A stretch of DNA of 64,000 nt from NCBI RefSeq assembly GCF_019703515.2, contig NC_059358.1, forward strand, positions 45,270,594 through 45,334,593. Reading direction: 5' to 3'. The position numbers and the translations under genes were made by a program. This document shows positions 55,243 through 64,000 of this stretch, one piece after another. The notes under the pieces were generated by a model that saw nothing but the letters and a program-made list of their open reading frames with translations, did no database searches and was not told the origin of the DNA. Source of the DNA: Myxocyprinus asiaticus. Lineage: Eukaryota > Chordata > Actinopteri > Cypriniformes > Catostomidae. Every line of letters starts with the position of its first letter. Within the stretch, counting starts at the first letter, position 1.

Positions 55243-56488
55243 TACACTGGCGGCCAGAAGTTTGGTATAATGTACAGATTTCGCTCTTATGGAAAGAAAT
55301 TAGCACTTTTATTCACCAAAGTGGCATTCAACTGATCATAATGTATAGTCAGGACATTAATAATGTGAAAAATTACTATTACAATTTGAAAAAAAAAATA
55401 AATAAAAAAAAAAGAAAAGAAAAGAAAATCAGAACTTCTTAAACTACTTCAAAGAGTTCTCATCAAAAAAATCCTCCATGTGCAGCAATGACAGCTTTGC
55501 AGATCCTTGGCATTCGAGCTGTCAGTTTGTCCAGATACTCAGGTGACATTTGACCCAACACTTCCTGTAGCACTTGCCATAGATGTGGCTGTTCTTACAC
55601 ACCTTACAGTCTAGCTGATCCCACAAAAGCTCAATGGGGTAAAGATCCATAACACTCTTTTCCGATTATCTGTTGTCAAATGTCTGTGTTTCTTTGCCCA
55701 CTCTAACCTTTTCTTTTTTTTCTGTTTCAAAAGTGACTTTTTCTTTGCAATTCTTCCCATAAGGTCTGCAACACTGAGTCTTCTCTGTACTGTTGTACAT
55801 GAAACTGGTGTTGAGCGGGTAGAATTCAATGAAGCTGTCAGCTGAGGACATGTAAGGCGTCTATTCCTCAAACTAGAGACTCTGATGTACTTATCCTCTT
55901 GTTTAGTTGTACATCTGTCCTTCCACATCTCTTTCTGTCCTTGTTAGAGCCAGTTGTCCTTTGCCTTTGAAGACTGTAGTGTACACCTTTGTATGAAATC
56001 TTCAGTTTTTTGGCAATTTCAAACATTGTTTAGCCTTCATTCCTCAAGACAATGATTGACTGATGAGTTTCTAGAGAAAGCTGTTTCTTTTTGACCATTT
56101 TTGACCTAATATTGACCTTAAGACATCCCAGTCTATTGCATACTGTGGCAACTCAAAAACAAACACAAAGACAATGTTAAGCTTCATTTAACGAACCAAA
56201 TAGCTTTCAGCAGTGTTTGATATACTGATAAGTGATTTTCTAGAACCAAAATAGCAGTTTAGCATAATTACTCAAGGATAAGGTGTTGGAGTGATGGCTG
56301 CTGGAAATGGGGCCTGTCTAGAGTTTATCAAAAATGACTTTTCAAATAGTGATGGTGCTGTTTTTTACATCAGTAATGTCCTGACTATACTTTATGATCA
56401 GTTGAATGCCACTTTGGTGAATTAAAATATCAATTTCCTTCTGAAACAGCAAAATCTGTCCATTATTCCAAACTTTTGGCCGCCAGTG
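55243..56488 (-). mobile_element. Tc1-like transposon, internally deleted, copy B
   Basis: Both inverted ends are present: ACACTGGCGGCCAGAAGTTT at 55243 and CCAAACTTTTGGCCGCCAGT at about 56468. Minus-strand coding keeps the helix-turn-helix region (CTTKQEDKYIRVSSLRNRRL, NSTRSTPVSCTTVQRRL) to KRVLWI, then jumps to the NPIE-type C-terminal end at the same point as copy A. It lacks most of the catalytic core, so it needed transposase in trans to move. Confidence 0.88.
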
Positions 56489-56806
56489 TAAATAGGTATA
56501 TTTTTCCAAAAGCATTGTATTATAAAATACTTAAAATACTAGTATTATATGAAATGTTCTTGCAATTGCAACTCAGTAGATAGGCAGAAAAAAAAGAAAC
56601 GTCCCTTTTTCAGGACACTGTATTTTAAAGATAATTTTGTACAAATCCAAATAACTTTACAGATCTTTACTGTAAAGGGTTTAAACAATGTTTTCCATGC
56701 TTGTTCATTGAACCATAAACAATTAATGAACATGCACCTGTGGAACGGTCGTTAAGACACTTAACAGCTTACAGACGATAGGCAATTAAGGTCATAGTTA
56801 TAAAAA
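56489..56806. other. Short AT-rich spacer, nothing recognised
   Basis: It separates the Tc1 copy from the DIRS element. No features seen. Confidence 0.5.
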
Positions 56807-56849
56807 CATCCTGGTTACTTTCGTAACCTCCATTCCCTGATGGAAGGAA

Positions 56850-57010
56850 CGAGACGTTGTGTCGATGTAGTGACACTAGGGGTCACTCTTGGGAGCCCGA
56901 AACACCTCTGATCTTTGAAAAAAGGCCAATGAAAATTGGCGAGTGGAATTTGCATGCCACTCTCCTGGACATATGGGTATAAAAGGAGCTGGTATGCAAC
57001 CACTCATTCA
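56850..57010 (+). repeat. DIRS left inverted terminal repeat
   Basis: CGTTGTGTCGATGTAGTGAC then ACTAGGGGTCACTCTTGGGA continues through GGCATATGGGTATAAAAGGA-type sequence to CCACTCATTCAG. It is mirrored by 62105-62262. A second partial copy (GATGTTGTGTCGATGAAGTG) at 57160-57195 is consistent with the internal complementary region expected in DIRS elements. Confidence 0.85.
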
Positions 57011-57976
57011 GGTTTTGTGCTGAGGAGCCAAGACCAGGTCCCGGCCATTTCAGCGGGTAGTTCAACGTTGTGGCAAGAGGGACACAACGTCTCGTTCCCT
57101 CCATCAGGGAACAGAGGTTACTAAAGTAACCAGGACGTTCCCAATCTGTCACTCACTCGATGTTGTGTCGATGAAGTGACACTAGGGGTCCCTATACAAA
57201 ACGCCACAACTAGCTGAACTGTGTTAAGTGAAGTGGCGGTGTGTGATGGGCAGACTACTGTGTGCCTCGTAGCCAGCACACCAGGCCATCACGTAACCTC
57301 CCGCAACAATTTTTATGAGTGTCGAACAGTCCTTCAGGACAAGTCGACTGCTCAACAAATAGGGACAGGCGGGCCCAGCCGAGGCCACTTTTTCTTTTCT
57401 CCCCAAAAAGAGTGGAATTTGTTAACTGACTGGGAGCCCTAAGTGTCTACGTTGGGGAGGTGTCACTCTCAAGGGGAAGACACCGCGGAGACCACACCCC
57501 TCCCAAAGGGGGGGGGGGGGGGTACTTCAAGTGGAAATACATCACATGGTCTTACCGAGTCTTGTCGGAAGTATGTCATGTGGAGAGTCGCATGGTAGGT
57601 CCTACCCAAGGGGGGAGGAGTTTCTACATGCATGGCGACCGGAGCAGAGGGCCCTCTGCTCAAGGAAGATGTAGTTTACCAAGAGGGAAACGATTTTACG
57701 GAAGATATAACACATGGGGTTACCTATGGGGAACCACCGAATGCGGAGCACCTACCTCAGTACAGGGCCTTACCAGCACACTTACTGAGCCGGCAGCAAG
57801 TTTCTTCGCAAACTCAACTGCCACAGGGCTAAGGAGGAATTCATCCAGGGATCACAGTCTGTGAACACTACTGGGAGTCAAGAGCGCACGTCTTCCCCTC
57901 AAGGGAGGGGAAAGGCGCTATGTGCAAGTGGTACACCCGGCCAGCTGTCCCGGAACTTACATGCTTGTGCCTGCCA

Positions 57977-58813
57977 CTACACGGGACGAAACTGACTCAA
58001 CCCAGAGATTGTAGAACCTCGAAAGGTGTTGAGTGTTGCCCAGCCTGCTGCTCTGCAAATGCCTGCCAAAGAGGCGCCACTGGCCAGGGCCCAGGAGGCC
58101 GCCACACTCCTGGTAGAATCGGCTCGTAACCCCACAGGGGGTGGCACGTCTTGAGCTTGATATGCCATAGCGATGGCGTCAATGACCCAGTGGGCGACCC
58201 TCTGTTTGAAGACAGCGCTTCCTTTCCGCTGTCCATCAAAGCAGACAAAGAGCTGCTCAGAGCTTCTAAAGCTCTGCGTGTGATCCAAATAGATGCGTAA
58301 AGCTCGCACCGGACACAGCAACGCCAAGGCTGGGTCTGCCTCCTCCTGGGGCAGCGCTTGCAGGTTCACCACCTGATCCCTAAAAGGGGTCGTGGGAACC
58401 TTGGGCACATAGCCCAGTCAGGGTCTCAGGATCACATGAGAGTAACCCGGACCAAACTCCAGGCACGATTCGCTGACAGAGAACGCTTGCAGGTCCCCTA
58501 CCCTCTTGATGGAGGTGAGCGCAGTCAGGAGAGCAGTCTTGAAAGAGAATGCCTTAAGCTCAGCTGACTCCAAGGGCTCAAAGGGAGCTCCCTGTAGACC
58601 CTGAAGGACTACAGAGAGGTCCCACGGGGGAACGAGGCACAGTCTAGAGGGGTTCAACCTCCTAGCGCCTCTCAGGAACCTGATGATCAAGTCGTGCTTT
58701 CCCAAGTACTTACCATCTACTGCATTGTGATGAGCCGAAATAGCGGCTACATACACCTTCAAGGTGGAGGGGGACAACCTCCCTTCCAACCTCTCCTGCA
58801 GGAAGGAAAGCAC
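57977..58813 (-). pseudogene. DIRS tyrosine recombinase, inactivated
   Basis: The enzyme family integrates circular DIRS DNA by site-specific recombination. The minus strand reads LSPSTLKVYVAAISAHHN near the start, the arginine block SIKRVGDLQAFSV, and LRADSTRSVAASWALASGAS then LAGICRAAGWATLNTF. In relatives known to me the block is AHSTR; here ADSTR, so the HxxR histidine is replaced. After NTF the frame shifts, and the expected RFYNL (catalytic Tyr) continues in another frame. Two overlapping frames (58813-58418 and 58408-57977) make up the gene. Confidence 0.82.
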
Positions 58814-59354
58814 TGATCCGACTGCGCATCTCTGGGGGTCTTCCCGTTGGGAAGAACACCACTTAGCGAACAGACGCTACTTCAAGGCATACAGGCGCCT
58901 CATAGAGGGAGCCCTAGCCTGAGTGATTGTGTCTACCACCGCGGGCGGTAGACCACTTAAGTCCTCCATGTCCCATCCAAGGGCCAGACGTGGAGATTCC
59001 AGAGGTCTGGTCACGGGTGCCAGATGGTGCCCCGTCCCTGAGAAAGAAGGTCCTTCCTCAGGCGAACTCACCAGGTGGGGGCTGTCGTGAGGAGCGTGAG
59101 ATCAGAGAACCATGTCTGGGTGGGCCAGTAGGGTGCTACTAGGATGACCTGCTCCCCATCCTCCCTGACCTTGCACAGGGTCTGTGCAAGTAGGCTCACT
59201 GGGGGAAACGCATACTTGCATAGTCCAGAGGGCCAGCTGTGTGCCAACGTGTCTATACCGAGAGGTGCCTCAGTCAGGGCATACCAAAGCGGGCAGTGGG
59301 AGGATTCCTGGGAAGCAAACAGGCCTACCTGTGCTTGACCGAATCGACTCCAAA

Positions 59355-60660
59355 TCAGCTGGACCACCTGAGGGGGGAGTCTCCACTCTTCCCTGAGGGT
59401 AACCTGACTTTACAGCACGTCCGCCGCGGTGTTGAGGTCGCCTGGGATGTGAGTGGCTCATAGCGACTTGAGGCGCTGCTGACTCCAGAGGAGGAGATGG
59501 CGGGCGAGTTGTGACATGCTATGGGAGCGTAGACCGCCTTGGTGGTTGATGTAAGGACCAACACGTGCTTGGCCTGGATCAACGGCCGAAACCTCTGCAA
59601 GGTGAGCAGTACTGCCAACAACTGTAGGCAGTTGGTGTGCCAACGCAGCCACGGGCCAGTCCAAGAACAGGCGGCTGTGTGCCCGTTGCATACGGTGCCC
59701 CAGCCCATCTTGGAGGCATCTGTTGTAACCACGATGCGTCTGGAGACCTGCTCTAGGGGAACCCCTGCCCGTAGAAATACCAGGTCGGTCCAAGGGCTGA
59801 AGAGGCAGCAACAGATCGGCGTGATGGCCACGCGATGTGTCCCGCAGTGCCATGCCCATCTCGGGACTCGAGTCTGAAGCCAGTGCTGAAGCTGTCTCAT
59901 ATGCATCAACCCGAGCGGTGTGGCCATTGCTGAGGATGCCATATGCCCCAGGAGCCTCTGAAAAAATTTCAGTGGAACCGCTGTCCTCCTTCTGAATGCC
60001 TTCAGACAGTTCAGCACTGACTGAGCGCATTCATTCGTGAGACGTGCTGTCATCGAGACCGAGTCCAACTCCAGACTGAGAAAAGAGATGCTCTGAACCG
60101 GGGAGAGCTTGCTCTTTTCCCAGTTGACCCGAAGCCCCAGTCGGCTGAGGTGTCGAAGCACGAGGTCCCTGTGTGCACATAGCAACTCTTGAGAGTGAGC
60201 TAAGATCAGCCAGTCGTTGAGATAGTTGAGAATGTGGATGCCCACTTCCCTTAGCGGGGCAAGGGCTGCCTCCGCAACCTTTGTGAAGATGCGAGGGGAC
60301 AAGGACAGGTACGCCTGGTCCTCGAAGGCAAACCACAGGAAGGGTCTGTGTCGAGGTAGGACCGAGACATGGAAGTACGCGTCCTTCAGATCTACCGTCG
60401 CAAACCAATCTAGATGTCGGATGCTCGCTAGAATGCGTTTTTGCGTCAGCATCTTGAATGGGAGTCTGTGCAAGGCCCGGTTCAGTACTCGCAGGTCCAA
60501 GATTGGTCACAACCCACCGCCTTTCTTTGGTACGATGAAGTAAGGGCTGTAGAACCCTTTCCTCATCTCGGCTGGAGGGACAGGCTCTATCACGCCCTTG
60601 CTCAGGAGGGTCACGATCTCCGCACGCAAGGTAGCGGCATTCTCGCCCTTCACCGAGGTG
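59355..60660 (-). pseudogene. DIRS reverse transcriptase / RNase H, inactivated
   Basis: The minus strand reads PPAEMRKGFYSPYFIVPKKG, a stop (60507-60509), DLRVLNRALHRLPFKML, ATVDLKDAYFHVSVLPRHRP (RT motif A) and IHILNYLNDWLILAHSQE (motif C, with Asn replacing the first Asp of YxDD, 60216-60218). RNase H follows at about 59730 (VVTTDASKMGWGTVCNG, NCLQLLAV). A frameshift near 59560 moves the rest (YINHQGGLRSHSMSQLARHL) to another frame. The enzyme would be inactive. Confidence 0.88.
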
Positions 60661-60799
60661 AAGCGGATTCCGCTGAACCTGGGCGGGCACCTGGAGAACT
60701 GAATTGCGTAGCCGATTCGGACGATCTGGGTCAGCCATCACGATGGGTTGGAAAGCGTGAGCCACGCATCCAAACTCCGGGCGAGGGGGACCAAGGGGA

Positions 60800-61836
60800 T
60801 AATCGTGACGGATGTACCGGTGGGTGGGGCCTCGCGGCGGAGCTCGAGGTGCCATGTCGAGGGGACTCGAGTCCCATGGCTGTGCTGAGTCGAGGGACAT
60901 CGAAGCACTTACCTGGCTCCTGCCACCCACCATGAGATTGGCCGAGGAGGGGGGAGGAGGAGTCTCATCCCCGAGGTCCATCGGCACTAATCCCGTGTGG
61001 GGGTATTCATGCCACAGCTGGGCGCCCAGGGGCAGGGGGTCCCCTGCTGGAGCGCCAACCCTGCCAAAAAGGAATGGTGGACGGTGGTCGTGATGACAGC
61101 CGTGCACACCAGACATGTGACCCAGGAAACAAGGAAACTGCTCTTTTACTGAACCTTTGGGTACCGCAGCCTCTGGGGCATGCGGCGAAAAAGGAAACAA
61201 AAGATTCTCCTCCCGGCCCTCCACTGGGGGATGGAGTGGTCTGTGCACCAGCTCCAAAGAGATGGGTCTCCTTGCCTCTGGGTCGCCCATCTCAGGGGCA
61301 CTTCGAAGCCTTCCTCGGGTTCTTGGCAGCCGGCCCTGAGATGGGGGGCGTCTGCTTCCTGCGATCGTTCCCGAAGGAGGAAGCCCAGCCGAAGCCTCAG
61401 CGTCAGATGGGACGAGCCCGCTCTCCGATGCTGTGCTCGATAACTCATCATCTTCCGGGGCGCCAAACGAGATGTCGTACCCGCCCTGAGACGAGCCGGT
61501 GATCTCATCCGAGCATGTGATCGGGGCAAGCGAGCGTGCTGGGGAATGGGAAGTCTGTGGGGGGATACCCAGCGGAGGTGGTCCCATTGAGGTCCCCAAA
61601 TCGCCCCCAGCGCTAACCGGCATGGCCTCATACACGTAGGTAGAAGGACCGAGGTGGTGAGCCGCTGGGGTGGCTTGCTTTCTTACGAATGCAACGTTGC
61701 CATGGTCATGTTCTCGCAATGAGGACATGATCCATCCACGAACGATGTTTCCGTGTGGGCAGTGCCCAGACACGTAAGACAGTGATCGTGGCCATCGGAA
61801 GGGGAGAGATAGTGACTGCAACCAGGAATAACACAC
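60800..61836 (-). pseudogene. DIRS gag-like ORF
   Basis: The N-terminal part reads GHCPHGNIV, MSSLREHDHGNVAFVRKQAT, PPQTSHSPARSLAPITCSDE and SSTASESGLVPSDAEASAGL, paralleling the intron-2 DIRS fragment. It is rich in Pro, Ser and Gly. The long frame runs on to 60031 only as a shadow of the RT gene in another frame. A frame change near 61360-61400 probably breaks the true gag. Confidence 0.65.
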
Positions 61837-62104
61837 AAACGGAAATCTTTAAATCTTTAAAAAGATGTTCCGTGTGTGCTGCTCTTTTATGAATGGAAAA
61901 TATACTCTTTTTAGAATATACTCTTTTTTTTGCTCTGCCGAAGCGCCCAGGGGCGTTCTCTGCACTGTACAGGCACAGAGGGGGAGAAGCTGCTGAAATG
62001 AGGGGGAGAAGCTGCGTCAAATCCAGCAGTCTTTAGGGAGGTGAGTTTTTCTAGAGGAATTGTATTCAGTGCACTGAATGCAACTGTTCGACTCCAAAGA
62101 GAAA

Positions 62105-62262
62105 ATCTGAATGAGTGGTTGCATACCAGCTCCTTTTATACCCGTATGTCCGGGGGAGTGGCATGCAAATTCCACTCGCCAATTCTCATTGGCCTTTTTT
62201 CAAAGATCAGAGGTGTTTCGGGCTCCCAAGAGTGACCCCTAGTGTCACTACATCGACACAAC
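62105..62262 (-). repeat. DIRS right inverted terminal repeat
   Basis: Inverted copy of 56850-57010 (TATACCCGTATGTCCGGGGG, GGCATGCAAATTCCACTCGC, CCCCTAGTGTCACTACATCG). The same sequence borders the truncated intron-2 copy at 11392. Confidence 0.88.
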
Positions 62263-62289
62263 ATCGAGTGAGTGACAGATAGGGAACTT

Positions 62290-63330
62290 AGGACACCTTT
62301 CTACTGACTCTGAAAAACACCAAAAGAAAGATGCCCAGGGTCCCTGCTCATCTGCGTGAACATGCCTTAGGCATGCTGCATGGAGGACTGCAGATGTGGT
62401 CAGGGCAATAAATTACAATGTCCGTACAGGAAGGACAGCTGATCGTCCTCGCAGTGGCAGACCACGTGTAACAACACCTGCACAGGATGGGTACATTTGA
62501 ATATCACATCTGCTGGACAGGTACAGGATGGCAACAACAACTGCCCGAGTTACACCAGGAACACACAATCCCTCCATCAGTGCTCAGACTGTCTGCAATA
62601 GGCTGAGAGAGGCTGGACTGAGGGCTTGTAGGCCTATTGTAAGGCAGGTCCTTACCAGACATCACCGGCAACAACGTCGCCTATGGGCACAAACCCACAT
62701 TTGCTGGACCAGACAGGATTGGAAAAAAGTGCTCTTCACTGACGAGTCGCGGTTTTGTCTCACCAGGGGTGATGGTCAGACTCATGTTTATCGTTGAAGG
62801 AATGAGTGTTACACCGAGACCTGTACTCTGGAGCAGGATTGATTTGGAGGTGGAGGGTCTGTCATCGTCTGGGGCAGTGTGTCACACCATCATCGGACTG
62901 AGCTTGTTGTCATTGCAGGTAATCTCATCACTGTGCATTACAGGGAAGACATCCTCCTCCCTCATGTGGTACCCTTCCTGCTGGCTCATCCTGACATGAC
63001 CCTCCAGCATGACAATGCCACCAGCCATACTGTTCATTCTATGCATGATTTCTTGCAAGACAGGAATGTCAGGGTTCTGCCATGGCCAGCGAAGAGCCTG
63101 GATCTCAATCCCATTGAGCACGTCTGGGATCTGTTGGATCAGAGGGTGAGGGCTTGGGCCATTCCCCCCAGAAATGTCCAGCAACTTGCAAGTGTCTTGG
63201 TGGAAGAGTGGGGTAACAACTCACAGCAAGAACTGGCAAATCTGGTGCAGTCCACGAGGAGGAGATGCACTGCAGTATTTAATGCAGCTGGTGGCCACAC
63301 CAGATACTACTGTTATGTTTGATTTTGATT
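62290..63330 (+). pseudogene. Tc1/mariner transposase, nearly complete, broken
   Basis: The plus strand starts RVPAHLREHALGMLHGG in the DNA-binding half, with a frame change and stop before 62528. It then runs SAQTVCNRLREAGLRACRPI and WKKVLFTDESRFCLTRGDG (first catalytic Asp). The frame changes near 62800 and again near 62880. It continues LQHDNATSHTVHSMHDFL (second Asp) and LDLNPIEHVWDLLDQRV (catalytic Glu), ending YYCYV. The spacing between the second Asp and Glu fits the DD34E class. All three catalytic residues remain but frameshifts disable it. No terminal repeats were found; its left edge abuts the DIRS terminus. Confidence 0.85.
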
Positions 63331-63926
63331 TTGACTGCCATCAAAATGTATGAGTTAGCTTTTTCAATTTTAAGAGTTTAAAGTTAAGAGCAGTTAGCAT
63401 GCATAAGTAGTACAAAAATCAAAGCCTAACAGTTCCACTTACTTACATTTGGAATTTATTAACTTAAAAAATTTGATGTAATTGATTACCACAACTTTTT
63501 TTGAGTTCTACCAACTTATTTAGGTTTACAGTGTAGAAAATATCCTGCAGGACTGAATAAATCCTCTAGAATTTTATTTTATTCCTGCAGGGAGCTTGTA
63601 CTTGTCCTAATGGAATTATACAAATCCTGCAAACATCCAGTAGAAAAAAAAAAAAAAATCCTTCAGGATTCCTGTAGGTTTATTTTGTAAGGGATATTTG
63701 TGTACCAGTTTAAGGGGAATTGCCAAATTTAAATATATATTTAATATATATATATATATAGAGAGCCAAACCTTTTTGTTTTAATCAACAAAAGGTTAGG
63801 TTATAGAATGATGCCTTTTAAATGGGTTGTTTTACTATTTGGAATCTTTTTCTTGACTGAAAATTCAAGGAACATGTTTGTCACCATATTTTGATAATGA
63901 CCTGTCTATTTAATCATTTATTCAAT
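63331..63926. other. AT-rich stretch with short fish repeats
   Basis: It contains AATCCTGCAGGACTGAATAA-type palindromic words and a (TA)n run at about 63735-63760. No coding sequence. Confidence 0.45.
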
Positions 63927-63970
63927 ATACACTACCGGTCAAAAGTTTTGAAACACTTACTCATTCTTTT
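63927..63970. repeat. Tc1-type terminal sequence
   Basis: ATACACTACCGGTCAAAAGT then TTTGAAACACTTACTCATTC matches the outer end of a common fish Tc1 family. It appears to be cut by the SINE that follows, or the rest lies outside the window. Confidence 0.6.
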
Positions 63971-63976
63971 TTCTCT

Positions 63977-64000
63977 CTCTCTCCTTTTCTCCCAATTTGG
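63977..64000 (-). mobile_element. tRNA-derived SINE (same family), copy 4, runs off the window
   Basis: CTCCTTTTCTCCCAATTTGG is the reverse complement of the 3' end shared by copies 1-3. The rest lies beyond the window. Confidence 0.65.

Larger units (their letters stand above)
56807..62289 (-). mobile_element. DIRS-like retrotransposon, full length, inactive
   Basis: An element of about 5.5 kb is bounded by inverted terminal repeats. Between them, on the minus strand, lie a gag-like ORF (about 61836-60800), reverse transcriptase/RNase H (about 60660-59355) and tyrosine recombinase (58813-57977). Inverted ends plus a recombinase instead of integrase define the DIRS order. Key damage: a stop at 60507-60509, YLND for YLDD at the RT active site, frameshifts in RNase H and recombinase, and Asp in place of the recombinase HxxR histidine. 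A second 5' fragment of the family is in csf3r intron 2. Confidence 0.9.

Noticed and set aside
60031..61836. A 601-codon minus-strand frame as one large protein
   Set aside because: Only the N-terminal part resembles DIRS gag. The remainder runs opposite conserved RT sequence in another frame and is a shadow created by GC-rich composition.
1..64000. CRISPR array, operon or bacterial-type system
   Set aside because: Introns, SINEs, LINEs and vertebrate receptor coding show a eukaryotic nuclear locus. Repeats present are microsatellites, minisatellites or transposon ends without spacer structure.

Overview
The window looks like nuclear DNA of a teleost fish, probably an ostariophysan/cypriniform. 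The basis is vertebrate-style split coding, AT-rich intergenic sequence, and a repeat mix familiar from carp-like fishes: tRNA-derived SINEs, DIRS and Tc1 elements, fish L1 and L2/CR1 LINEs, and short fish MITEs. Species assignment is inference.

One host gene is supported. It is a complete granulocyte colony-stimulating factor receptor gene (csf3r) on the + strand, with 15 coding exons between 8303 and 24846. I assembled the exons by reading splice sites and phases. They join into one open frame of 2478 nt (825 residues plus stop) without a frame break. Exon 1 encodes the signal peptide and exon 2 the Ig-like domain. Five fibronectin-III domains are each built from two exons (3+4, 5+6, 7+8, 9+10, 11+12), with WSEWS in exon 6. 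Exon 13 encodes the membrane span, exon 14 box 1, and exon 15 the tyrosine-bearing tail. A non-coding 5' exon probably lies upstream.

Almost everything else is mobile DNA in various stages of decay. Upstream (about 1.26-7.0 kb) is a nearly full-length but broken L1-like LINE on the - strand. The csf3r introns carry a truncated DIRS element (intron 2), a TIR element (intron 2), a MITE set in a CA microsatellite (intron 7), a 1.24 kb foldback element with a 6-bp target duplication (intron 9) and a SINE (intron 12). Downstream come, in order: a fish MITE carrying a SINE (27.3-28.0 kb); an endogenous-retrovirus-like remnant with gag, RNase H/integrase and env pieces but no reverse transcriptase (about 28.6-33.6 kb, - strand), with a SINE in its integrase; a largely unassigned stretch (33.6-37.7 kb); a transposon-derived coding remnant broken by two LTR insertions (37.7-41.9 kb); a degenerate duplicated block (43.1-45.1 kb); a DNA element holding a deleted Tc1 copy (45.1-46.8 kb); an L2/CR1-type LINE cut off before its RT (47-49.6 kb); a third SINE; a tnp2-like (CACTA) transposase remnant (52.6-54.6 kb); a second deleted Tc1 copy; a full-length but inactive DIRS retrotransposon with inverted terminal repeats (56.8-62.3 kb); and a Tc1/mariner transposase remnant (62.3-63.3 kb). 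The window ends in a Tc1-type terminus next to a fourth SINE copy.

I see no undescribed multi-gene system. The best leads are structural: the foldback element in a transcribed intron; two Tc1 copies with the same internal deletion removing most of the catalytic core; inactivating DIRS lesions that fit methyl-CpG decay; apparent loss of the second D2 cysteine pair in this Csf3r; and the nested insertions, which give a relative chronology.
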